A stretch of 10,945 nucleotides of DNA from Lachnospiraceae bacterium UBA3863 (GTDB taxonomy: Bacteria; Bacillota; Clostridia; Lachnospirales; Lachnospiraceae). Below, piece by piece: positions 1 to 5,852 of the stretch. The DNA lies in NCBI GenBank assembly GCA_002392385.1, contig DGGX01000004.1, positions 899 through 11,843 on the forward strand. The letters run 5' to 3'. The notes beneath the pieces were generated by a model, which did not search any database, was not told the origin of the DNA, and was given only the letters and a program-made list of their open reading frames with translations. Position numbers and translations under genes: made by a program. Numbering within the stretch: the first letter of the stretch is position 1; every line of letters begins with the position of its first letter.

Positions 1-78
1 AACCAGCTCCTCCGCATCGAGGAGGCTCTGGGCGGCAGCGCACAGTATCCCGGATTCGCCGCGTTCAATCGCAAATAA
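1..78 (+). CDS. 3' end of an unidentified protein-coding gene
   Basis: An open frame runs from the first base of the window to a TAA stop at 76-78 and gives the last 25 residues of a protein, ending in GFAAFNRK. It is followed directly by a strong terminator, as expected for the end of a real gene on the + strand. The tail contains an LLRIEEALG segment that looks helical, but I do not recognise the family, and 25 residues are too few to assign one. The coding direction is supported by the terminator placement; the function is unknown. Confidence 0.6.
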   Translation, partial: NQLLRIEEALGGSAQYPGFAAFNRK

Positions 79-103
79 AAACTGAACAGTCCCATAGAGG
101 CTG

Positions 104-151
104 AAAAACCGCCGCGTCAGGAACTTCGGTTCCGGGCGCGGCGGTTTTTTT
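104..151. terminator. Rho-independent terminator with UUCG tetraloop, probably bidirectional
   Basis: An outer stem CCGCCGCG (109-116) pairs with CGCGGCGG (137-144). Inside it GGAAC pairs with GTTCC around a TTCG tetraloop closed by C-G (125-128), a very stable loop type. The + strand side ends in seven T (145-151), and the other flank is five A (104-108), which become a U tract on the - strand. It sits between two converging genes, the + strand gene ending at 78 and the - strand rubredoxin ending at 176, so it can stop transcription from both sides. Confidence 0.92.
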
Positions 152-175
152 AGTATTCAGATCGTCCTGTGCGGA

Positions 176-337
176 TCAGTCGGCAGGGGAGAACTCGTTC
201 TTGCCGGCGCTGCAGAGAGGACACTCCCAATCCTCGGGGAGATCTTCAAAGGCCGTTCCGGGCTCGATGCCGTTGTCCGGATCACCGACTTCGGGATCAT
301 AGACATATCCGCAAACATCACACTCATACTTCTGCAT
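176..337 (-). CDS. Rubredoxin (53 aa)
   Basis: A small cytoplasmic iron-sulfur electron carrier that holds one iron on four cysteines. In anaerobes it commonly passes electrons to oxygen- or peroxide-reducing enzymes. The translation starts [20 protein letters not shown] and ends [14 protein letters not shown]. It has both CxxCG-type knuckles, C6-x2-C9-G-Y near the start and C-P-L-C near residues 42-45, plus the usual acidic and aromatic core ([19 protein letters not shown]). At 53 residues it has the normal length for the family. The ATG at 337-335 is preceded by GGAGG (347-343) at five bases, which fixes the start. It is transcribed away from the pilus operon from its own promoter, so it is probably functionally unrelated to the Tad genes. 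Confidence 0.97.
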   Translation of the reverse strand: MQKYECDVCGYVYDPEVGDPDNGIEPGTAFEDLPEDWECPLCSAGKNEFSPAD

Positions 338-366
338 TCTTTCCTCCATTCCGGAGCGCCTTGCTG

Positions 367-425
367 AGAGGGGCGGCCGTTCCGCACCGCATCCGGGAGC
401 TGCCGCGCTCCCGCGCAGCCCCTCT
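367..425 (-). promoter_or_regulatory. Structured 5' leader of rubredoxin mRNA (nested inverted repeats)
   Basis: Within the predicted leader, AGAGGGGC (367-374) is complementary to GCCCCTCT (418-425). Inside that, GGGAGC (395-400) pairs with GCTCCC (407-412) around a six-base loop. There is no U tract, so this is not an ordinary terminator. It may be a stability or control element of the roughly 105-base leader, or just a result of high local GC content. Confidence 0.35.
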
Positions 426-449
426 GTTCAGTGTTTGGGTGATGAATTC

Positions 450-478
450 ATTATAGAGGATGACCGAACCGTACGCAA
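450..478 (-). promoter_or_regulatory. Sigma-A-type promoter of rubredoxin
   Basis: Read on the - strand, TTGCGT (478-473) is followed after exactly 17 bases by a perfect TATAAT (455-450). Transcription would begin near 443 and run toward the rubredoxin start at 337, leaving a leader of about 105 bases. The spacing and perfect -10 box make this a convincing housekeeping promoter, although it is predicted from sequence only. Confidence 0.75.
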
Positions 479-534
479 CAGCCTGAGACCATGTGAGAAA
501 ACATCCATAAAAATACGTAAAAAAGATATGAAAA

Positions 535-556
535 ACGTATTGCATCGAAAATACGT
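535..556. promoter_or_regulatory. Inverted repeat over the -35 box of the Tad operon promoter (putative operator)
   Basis: ACGTATT (535-541) and AATACGT (550-556) form a 7+7 base inverted repeat with an 8-base spacer, and the -35 hexamer lies between and across the arms. The second arm is part of AAAATACGTA (548-557), which recurs exactly at 510-519 upstream. A dimeric repressor bound here would block RNA polymerase. The regulator is not identified, and AT-rich DNA produces such repeats by chance more often than GC-rich DNA does. Confidence 0.4.
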
Positions 557-568
557 ATGAGATATAAT
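540..568 (+). promoter_or_regulatory. Sigma-A-type promoter of the Tad operon
   Basis: TTGCAT (540-545) is separated by exactly 17 bases from a perfect TATAAT (563-568). Predicted transcription start is near 575, giving a leader of about 84 bases before the GTG at 659. No other equally good promoter was noticed before the pilin gene, so this is the likely promoter for the whole operon. Confidence 0.78.
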
Positions 569-645
569 GGGCCTACGCCGACGAAAAAGGCGCAAACACG
601 AATGACAATATGCTTATAAACGGAATACATGATCCGGCAAAAGAG

Positions 646-652
646 AGGAGGT
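646..652 (+). promoter_or_regulatory. Ribosome binding site deciding a GTG start
   Basis: AGGAGGT lies six bases before GTG at 659-661. The only upstream in-frame ATG (629) has no Shine-Dalgarno sequence in front of it, and starting there would place this purine tract inside the gene. The site therefore favours GTG 659 as the start of the first operon gene. Confidence 0.8.
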
Positions 653-658
653 AAGCCT

Positions 659-1123
659 GTGGCGGAGACACTTGAGAACGCGGTCCTGGTCCTGATCCTG
701 GCCGGCTGTGCCTATACCGATCTGCGGGAGGGGAGGATCCCCAATGTCCTGTCGGCAGCCCTTGGCGCCGCAGGCATCCTCTTCCTCGGGGCGAGGGGCG
801 AATGGATCCAGCTGCCCGCCAGGATCCTGACGGCGGCTGTCACACTGGCCTTCCTCTATCCCTTCTGGAGATCCCGGGGACTCGGGGCCGGGGATGTGAA
901 GCTGCTGACTGCGCTGGCGGTCTGTCTGTCGCCGGTCCGGCACGGCATATGCTTCTGCCTGGCCTTTGTGATCGGCCTGGTCCCGGCCCTCTGCCTTGTG
1001 CTGCGGGGGCAGGGAAGGAGCGCGAGAGTCCATTTCGCTGTTCCGATCGCCCTGTCCGCGGCGGCGGTGATCCTGCTGCCGGGACTGTGGACCGGCCTGA
1101 CACAGGTATTCGTATATCCATAA
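659..1123 (+). CDS. Prepilin peptidase, A24 family (TadV/CpaA-like)
   Basis: Integral-membrane aspartic protease that cuts the short leader from type IV/Tad prepilins at the cytoplasmic membrane face. With the GTG start it is 154 residues, close to the size of minimal A24 enzymes without an N-methylase domain. The first catalytic aspartate lies in YTDLREGRIPN (D21) and the second in the GxGD motif GLGAGDVKLL (D79), both in the positions typical of the family. Hydrophobic stretches cover roughly residues 7-18, 31-44, 56-69, 83-115 and 127-145. It is the first gene of the operon, 23 bases before the TadZ-like gene. Its likely substrates are the Flp pilin and the TadE-like proteins encoded downstream. 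A second A24-type protein is encoded at 8278. Confidence 0.93.
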   Translation: MAETLENAVLVLILAGCAYTDLREGRIPNVLSAALGAAGILFLGARGEWIQLPARILTAAVTLAFLYPFWRSRGLGAGDVKLLTALAVCLSPVRHGICFCLAFVIGLVPALCLVLRGQGRSARVHFAVPIALSAAAVILLPGLWTGLTQVFVYP

Positions 1124-1146
1124 TCATTTTCGACGAGGTGAGAGGA

Positions 1147-2154
1147 ATGGAGAGAGGGATCACCATCTGCGATACGGAAAGAGATTACGCCATGCGGCTC
1201 ATGGAATTCTTCTATGCCCATGCGGATTTCCCCTGCAGCCTGCGGGTCTGCACAGAGCCGGAGAGGCTTGGGGAGATCAGCCCGCCGGAGGCGACGCAGC
1301 TCCTGATCATATCCCAGTCGGCCGCAGGCCTTGTGAAGGACCCGTCGGTCTATCCCTGCCGTCTCTTTCTGACGGAGGGAGACGGGGAGAGACCGGAGGG
1401 AGAAGAGAGACAGATCGGGAAGTATAATTCCCCGTCGGCGGTCCTGTCCGCGGCCAGGAGGATCTATCTGGAAGAGGGACCGGCCCTGCCCCTGAGAAGC
1501 AGCGCCGCAGGCCCCCTGCGGATCAGCGGGATCTACAGTCCGGCGGGCGGCTGCCTCAAGACCTCGACGGCGCTGACACTGGGAAGGATCCTGGGAGAGG
1601 AGAGGCGTTCACTCTATGTCTCTCTGGAAGCCTGCAGCGGGCTGGCCCGCAGACTGGGCATCGATCTGCGGGGGTCACTGGCGGACCTGGTCTACTACAG
1701 CGCATGCTCCCCCGACCGTTTTGCCTCGCAGGTCGCCCTGCTGGCCTGCAGGTGGGAGACCCTGGATATACTGCCTCCCATGCGGTCCTGGATGGAGCTG
1801 CAGAGCGTCACGGAGAGTGAGTGGCAGGGCTTTCTGGATGCCCTTGGGGAGAGGACAGAGTATGAGGAGCTGGTACTGGATCTGACCGAGCAGGCGGACG
1901 GCTTCACGGGCCTTCTGCGCAGGTGCGGCCGGCTGTGGATCCCGGAGGGACAGACCGCGGCCGCGGAGGCCAAGCTGGAGAACTTCCGGGAGATCCTGCA
2001 GAAACATGGGGCGGAGGATATATGGAGCACGGCAAGGACCCTGCCGCTCCCGGCCATGAGGAGCCGGGAATGGCAGGAAGAGACAGGGGAAACAGGGGAG
2101 GCGTTCACAGGGTGGGTCAGAGAGCAGCTGGCCGCGGAGAGACGCCGGACATAG
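1147..2154 (+). CDS. TadZ/CpaE-like ATPase-fold protein with degenerate P-loop
   Basis: Probably a cytoplasmic ParA/MinD-superfamily protein that localises or organises the Tad machine, as TadZ and CpaE do. It has 335 residues. The N-terminal 110 or so (ITICDTERDYAMRLMEFF and following) resemble the receiver-like domain of CpaE. Residues 126-141 (ISGIYSPAGGCLKTST) sit where the Walker A loop belongs and are followed by a helix, and ELVLDL (241-246) looks like the Walker B-type strand. The canonical KGGxGKT is altered: the signature first lysine is alanine, as is common in this branch, and the glycine before the catalytic-type lysine is leucine. ATP binding is therefore uncertain. The ATG at 1147 follows GAGGTGA at five bases. 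The open frame continues upstream to 802, but that part overlaps the peptidase gene. The stop lies two bases before the tadA start, suggesting coupled translation. Confidence 0.75.
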   Translation: MERGITICDTERDYAMRLMEFFYAHADFPCSLRVCTEPERLGEISPPEATQLLIISQSAAGLVKDPSVYPCRLFLTEGDGERPEGEERQIGKYNSPSAVLSAARRIYLEEGPALPLRSSAAGPLRISGIYSPAGGCLKTSTALTLGRILGEERRSLYVSLEACSGLARRLGIDLRGSLADLVYYSACSPDRFASQVALLACRWETLDILPPMRSWMELQSVTESEWQGFLDALGERTEYEELVLDLTEQADGFTGLLRRCGRLWIPEGQTAAAEAKLENFREILQKHGAEDIWSTARTLPLPAMRSREWQEETGETGEAFTGWVREQLAAERRRT

Positions 2155-2156
2155 AA

Positions 2157-3407
2157 ATGAAGGAAAGGCTGCGGGGACGGGTCGTAGAGAGGATCGACTT
2201 CTCCCGGGAGACCTCCGATGAGGAGGTCGCGGAGATCATCGATGAGGTCATCACAGAGGCGGCGGCAGAGACATGCCTTTCCATAGCGGCCAGGCGGGAG
2301 CTTCACAGGGAGCTGTTTCACTCCATACGCCGGCTGGACATCCTGGAGGAACTGCTCCGGGACCCCTCGGTCACGGAGATCATGGTCAACGGCCCCGACG
2401 ACATTTTTGTGGAGCGGGAGGGCAGGATAGAACGCTGCCCCCAACGGTTCGTCTCGGGGCAGAGACTTGGGGATATCATTCAACAGATCGTGGCAGACTG
2501 CGACCGGACGGTGAACGCAGCTGCCCCGATCGCGGACGCGAGACTGCGGGACGGGGCCAGGGTGAGTGTCGTCCTGCCGCCGGTCTCTCTGGACGGTCCG
2601 GTGCTGACGATCCGGCGCTTTCCAAAGGACCCCATGAATATGGAGGAGCTGCTCCGCCGGGGAGCCCTGTCCGAGGAAGTGAGGGCCCTGCTGGAAATGT
2701 GTGTGCGCGCGGGTCTTAACATTTTTATAAGCGGCGGGACCGGGGCCGGCAAGACTACCTTCCTGAGCGCCCTGTGTACCTACATAGACCCCGGGGAGCG
2801 TGTGATCACCATCGAGGACACGGCGGAGCTGCAGATCCGGGGCATCAGCAATCTGGTCAGAATGGAAGCGAGGGCGGCCCGGGCCGGAGGCTGCGGCGAG
2901 ATCTCCATCCGCGACATGATCCGCGCCAGTCTCCGCATGCGGCCCGACCGCATCATCGTCGGGGAGGTGCGCGGCCCGGAGGCCATCGATATGCTGCAGG
3001 CTATGAATACCGGCCACGACGGGTCTATGAGCACGGGCCACGCCAACTCGGCCAGAGACATGATGAGCCGCCTGGAGACCATGGTCATGATGGGATCGAT
3101 GGAGCTGCCCCTGGGAGCCATCCGAGGACAGATCGGGTCTGCGCTTGACATCGTCACTTTTTTGGGCCGATTGCGTGATCGCAGCAGAAAGGTTCTGGAG
3201 GTAGTACAGGTGACGGGAACGGAGAAGGGGGAGATCCGCATGCGGACGCTCTACCGTTTCCGGGAGACGGGGATGAGAGATGGAAAGATCACAGGCATTT
3301 GGGAACAGGTGGAGGAACTGCTGGTCACGGATAAGATCCGTCGCGCGGGACTTGTACCTCCTGGCGCTGGAGACGCCGGAGTGCCTTCTCCCGGCCATGG
3401 CCTTTGA
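2157..3407 (+). CDS. tadA: TadA/CpaF secretion ATPase
   Basis: Hexameric type II/IV secretion ATPase that powers pilus assembly from the cytoplasm, working on the TadB/TadC membrane platform. The 416 residues show the whole family pattern. There is an N-terminal region with [19 protein letters not shown] (74-92), Walker A GGTGAGKT (193-200), and an Asp-box-like ITIEDTAEL (217-225). Walker B follows as RIIVGEVRG (265-273), then AMNTGHDGS and the His box STGHANS (292-298). These are close to canonical, so this copy should be active. The start at 2157 lies two bases after the TadZ-like stop with only a weak GGAGAG about 15 bases away, so translation is probably coupled. The C-terminus overlaps the most likely region for the tadB start. 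The last 16 or so residues (from PPGAG) look unconserved. Confidence 0.97.
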   Translation: MKERLRGRVVERIDFSRETSDEEVAEIIDEVITEAAAETCLSIAARRELHRELFHSIRRLDILEELLRDPSVTEIMVNGPDDIFVEREGRIERCPQRFVSGQRLGDIIQQIVADCDRTVNAAAPIADARLRDGARVSVVLPPVSLDGPVLTIRRFPKDPMNMEELLRRGALSEEVRALLEMCVRAGLNIFISGGTGAGKTTFLSALCTYIDPGERVITIEDTAELQIRGISNLVRMEARAARAGGCGEISIRDMIRASLRMRPDRIIVGEVRGPEAIDMLQAMNTGHDGSMSTGHANSARDMMSRLETMVMMGSMELPLGAIRGQIGSALDIVTFLGRLRDRSRKVLEVVQVTGTEKGEIRMRTLYRFRETGMRDGKITGIWEQVEELLVTDKIRRAGLVPPGAGDAGVPSPGHGL

Positions 3408-4074
3408 GGCCGCGGCGGTATGGCTTTTCTACAAGAGCCTGTGGGCCGTCCTGCCCCTGCTGCCGGTCAGCTGTCTGCTGGCGCTCAGGAGCCGGGAGGA
3501 GGTGCGGCGGAGGCAGAACCGGGAACTGGCGGAACAGTTCGTGGAGGCCCTGGAGGCGGCAGTCACAGCGCTGCAGGCCGGTGTCTCTTCTGAAAACGCC
3601 TTTCGCGACGCCCGCCGGGAGATGGTCCTGCGCTTCGGAGAGGCGGCGGCCATCAGCCGGGAACTGTACAGACTCTGCGCGGGCCTGGACAGCCATGTGC
3701 CGCTGGAGGACCTGCTGACCTCCCTGGCGGAGAGAACAGGGATAGAAGAAGTGCGGGAATACGCGGCGGTCTTCTCCATCTGCAAGCGCAGAGGCGGGGA
3801 CATGGCGGCGGTGACCCAGCGCAGTGCCGGGCTGATCCGGGCCCGGATGGAATCGGAGAATGAGATCGAAGCCGCGTTGGCGAGCCGGCGGATGGAGAAC
3901 AGGATCATGAACGCGGTCCCTTTTGCCATTATCGCCTATGTGAGCGCAGCGTCGCCGGGCTTCTTCGACGTACTGTATCACAATGTGTTCGGAATTCTGT
4001 TTATGACCGCCTGTCTCCTGATCTGGCTCCTGGCCATGGAGATGAGCCGCAGGATTCTGAGGATCACATTCTGA
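3280..4074 (+). CDS. tadB: TadB-like membrane platform protein (T2SF domain)
   Basis: Inner-membrane scaffold of the Tad machine, paired with TadC and driven by TadA. With the ATG at 3280 it has 264 residues. A hydrophobic hairpin covers about 43-69, then a cytoplasmic T2SF domain runs about 70-205. The pattern QFVEALEAAVTALQAGVSSENAF (86-108), CKRRGGDM (168-175) and ENRIMNAVPF (206-215) is typical. Two membrane segments follow, at about 211-224 and 235-253. The start is uncertain. ATG 3280 has a modest GGGGATGAGAG in front but overlaps tadA by 128 bases. ATG 3397 overlaps by only 11 bases but begins right at the membrane segment and loses [12 protein letters not shown], which resembles the usual short cytoplasmic N-terminus. 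TTG 3352 lies between. The reading frame and family are secure, the first 40 residues are not. Confidence 0.9.
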   Translation: MERSQAFGNRWRNCWSRIRSVARDLYLLALETPECLLPAMAFEAAAVWLFYKSLWAVLPLLPVSCLLALRSREEVRRRQNRELAEQFVEALEAAVTALQAGVSSENAFRDARREMVLRFGEAAAISRELYRLCAGLDSHVPLEDLLTSLAERTGIEEVREYAAVFSICKRRGGDMAAVTQRSAGLIRARMESENEIEAALASRRMENRIMNAVPFAIIAYVSAASPGFFDVLYHNVFGILFMTACLLIWLLAMEMSRRILRITF

Positions 4075-4103
4075 CCCTTGTATTCTGAAGGGAAGGAGGA
4101 CAT

Positions 4104-5600
4104 ATGAAAGAGATCTGGGCAGGCGCCGTCCTGGCGGCGGTGATGCCTCTCTGTACAGGTCTCCTGATGCTTTTGTGCAGGGGAGAGCCTGTTCCGGGAG
4201 CGGCGGCGGAGGGCTTTATGCCGCTGACCCGGGGAGCAGCTTTTATATATAGAAAAACAAGGAACATAGGGCGCGCCCGCCGGCAGGATCCCGGCGCGGA
4301 CCTGGCTGTCTTATACCCCTCCCGTCTTGCGGAAGGGAAGAAGGAAGCCTATGAGATCGGCAAAATATACCATATTCTGTCTATTCTTCTCGTGGGAAGC
4401 CTGCTGTCAGGGGCGGCTGTACTCAAGACGGCGTGGGATCGGGCGGCCGCGGAGGATGGAGGGACCCTGCGTCTGGAGCGGGAAACCTACGGCGGACTGC
4501 CCCGGGAGGAGGTGCTGACGGCCGTGGTGGAGGGAAGCACAGAGGTGGAGGTGCCGGTCACGATCCAGTCCCGCCGGTATAAACCGGAGGAACTGGACCG
4601 GCTGGCCGACCGGCTGCTGGAGGCCCTTCCGGCCGCCATCCTGGGGGACGGCGGGAGACCGGACCAGGTCCGGGGAGACCTGGACCTGATCAGTGCCCTG
4701 GAGGGATATCCCTTCGTGATCCGCTGGGAGACCGGGGATGCCGGGATCCTGTCGGACGAAGGGAAGAACCTGTGTACCGGAGACGCCGGGAAGGGGCAGG
4801 AAGTTCTGCTGAAGGCGGTCCTTTCTGCCGAGGACAGCAGCGGCGTCCGCAGCTATGAGCGGACCTACGCGCTGACGGTCTATCCCCCGGAGATCAGCGT
4901 GGAGGAGCGGCTGCGGCGGGAGCTGCAGGGCCTCATCTCCGGACAGGAAGAGGAGACAAGGGACCAACCCTATCTGGAACTGCCCGGCCGCCTGCGGGAG
5001 GGCGGAGAGGCCATCCGGTGGTCGGCGGCGGGCGACAGCTCAGCCGTGATCCTCTTTCTGGCCGCGGCCGCGGCGGCGGTCCTCTATGCGCCGCTCACAG
5101 ACCGGCAGCTCCATAAAGAAATCGTCAAAAGGGAGCGGCAGCTGCGTGAAGACTACCCGGTCTTCGTCAGCAGACTGGCCCTCTACATGGGAGCAGGCAT
5201 GAGCCTGCGGAATATATTTTTCAGAATCGGTGAGGACTATCGGAATGCGCGACTCCGGGGAGGGCACAGGCGTTATCTGGGAGAGGAGATCCTCCTCCTG
5301 AACCGGGAAATGGAGAGCGGGATCCCGGAAACAGAGGCCTATACGCACTTCGCCGCCCGGTGTCGCAGCAACGTTTATGCGAGGCTTGTGTCCTTGCTCA
5401 CGCAGAACCTTCGCAAAGGGAACAGTGCCCTTCTGAACGTTCTGCACCGGGAGGCCGGCGAGGCCTTCCGGGAGCGCAGGATCACGGCAAGAATACGCGG
5501 AGAGGAGGCGGAGACCGGACTTTTATTTCCGATGGTCATCATGCTGGCGGTCACAATGCTGATAATTATGATTCCGGCATATCTCAGTTTTACGGTATAG
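4104..5600 (+). CDS. tadC: TadC-like membrane platform protein with large extracytoplasmic insert
   Basis: Second T2SF-type platform protein of the Tad machine. It has 498 residues, far more than the roughly 280-320 usual for TadC. Membrane segments are at about 5-25, 88-107, 313-330 and 471-494. The C-terminal T2SF domain (about 331-470) carries YPVFVSRLALYMGAGMSLRN (351-370) and LRKGNSALLNVLHREA (436-451), typical of TadC. Between segments two and three lies a hydrophilic stretch of about 205 residues predicted to be outside the membrane. Residues 188-260 (GDLDLISALEGYPFVIRWET, ILSDEGK, then YERTYALTVYP) resemble small atrophied bacterial Ig-like domains. A second shorter stretch, ELPGRLREGGEAIRWSAAGD (292-311), repeats the same beta pattern just before the third membrane segment. 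The ATG at 4104 follows GGAGG at four bases, 29 bases after tadB. Confidence 0.9.
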   Translation: MKEIWAGAVLAAVMPLCTGLLMLLCRGEPVPGAAAEGFMPLTRGAAFIYRKTRNIGRARRQDPGADLAVLYPSRLAEGKKEAYEIGKIYHILSILLVGSLLSGAAVLKTAWDRAAAEDGGTLRLERETYGGLPREEVLTAVVEGSTEVEVPVTIQSRRYKPEELDRLADRLLEALPAAILGDGGRPDQVRGDLDLISALEGYPFVIRWETGDAGILSDEGKNLCTGDAGKGQEVLLKAVLSAEDSSGVRSYERTYALTVYPPEISVEERLRRELQGLISGQEEETRDQPYLELPGRLREGGEAIRWSAAGDSSAVILFLAAAAAAVLYAPLTDRQLHKEIVKRERQLREDYPVFVSRLALYMGAGMSLRNIFFRIGEDYRNARLRGGHRRYLGEEILLLNREMESGIPETEAYTHFAARCRSNVYARLVSLLTQNLRKGNSALLNVLHREAGEAFRERRITARIRGEEAETGLLFPMVIMLAVTMLIIMIPAYLSFTV

Positions 5601-5622
5601 GACACACGACACAGCGGTGTCC
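5600..5622 (+). promoter_or_regulatory. Hairpin just before the pilin ribosome binding site
   Basis: GGACAC (5600-5605) pairs with GTGTCC (5617-5622) around an 11-base loop. It lies in the 36-base gap between tadC and the pilin gene and ends two bases before the AAAGGAGG Shine-Dalgarno sequence (5625-5632). It has no U tract, so it is not a terminator. It could be an mRNA-stabilising or processing element that raises pilin output relative to the upstream genes, but this is inferred from position only. Confidence 0.4.
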
Positions 5623-5636
5623 GGAAAGGAGGCACA

Positions 5637-5852
5637 ATGGCAGGCGGCTTTTACAGTTTTCTCAAGGATGAGGAAGGCATGGGGACGGTCGAGGTCATAC
5701 TCATAATGGTTGTCCTCGTGGGCCTGGTGGTCATCTTCAAAAAGCAGCTGAATGATCTGGTCAAAAAGATCTTCAACAAGATCAGCAGTGACAGCTCCAC
5801 CATTCTTTCGAGGGGAGCGGCAGAAAATGTGTGGCACAGGCTCTGCTCCTGA
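5637..5852 (+). CDS. flp: Flp-type major pilin (Flp1-like prepilin)
   Basis: Likely major structural subunit of the Tad pilus. The 71-residue precursor begins with a short leader ending DEEG (11-14), then MGTVEVILIMVVLVGLVVIF. This is the class III prepilin pattern, with glycine at the cut site and glutamate at position +5 of the mature protein (E19 of the precursor). Cleavage after G14 would leave a 57-residue mature pilin with one hydrophobic helix followed by a basic amphipathic part (KKQLNDLVKKIFNKI). AAAGGAGG (5625-5632) gives it one of the strongest ribosome binding sites of the operon, as expected for an abundant product. It is the only Flp-like gene in the window. Its last 26 bases overlap the start of the next gene. 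Confidence 0.93.
   Translation: MAGGFYSFLKDEEGMGTVEVILIMVVLVGLVVIFKKQLNDLVKKIFNKISSDSSTILSRGAAENVWHRLCS

Larger units (their letters stand above)
338..658. other. Divergent intergenic region between rubredoxin and the Tad operon
   Basis: No gene is visible in these 321 bases. The half next to rubredoxin (about 338-445) is GC-rich and is the transcribed leader of that gene, with nested inverted repeats. The middle (about 446-570) is AT-rich and holds two back-to-back promoters with -35 boxes about 60 bases apart. From about 575 to 658 lies the leader of the Tad operon, which has only weak hairpin potential (for example CGCC 576-579 with GGCG 589-592) and ends in a strong ribosome binding site. 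I see no known riboswitch consensus. Confidence 0.8.

Noticed and set aside
602..619. Five-codon leader peptide ORF in the Tad operon leader
   Set aside because: It has no ribosome binding site, no run of regulatory codons, and no attenuator hairpin with a T tract after it.
575..658. Cyclic di-GMP or other riboswitch in the Tad operon leader
   Set aside because: The leader is only about 84 bases, lacks the conserved blocks of the c-di-GMP aptamers that I know, and forms only weak hairpins.
802..1146. N-terminal extension of the TadZ-like frame
   Set aside because: It overlaps the prepilin peptidase, is Pro/Gly/Arg-rich without domain character, and the internal ATG at 1147 has a proper ribosome binding site.
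1695..3398. 567-residue open frame on the - strand
   Set aside because: It lies opposite the tadZ-like and tadA genes, which carry clear motifs. Its translation is His/Arg/Pro-rich with no recognisable domain, as expected for the antisense of GC-rich coding DNA.
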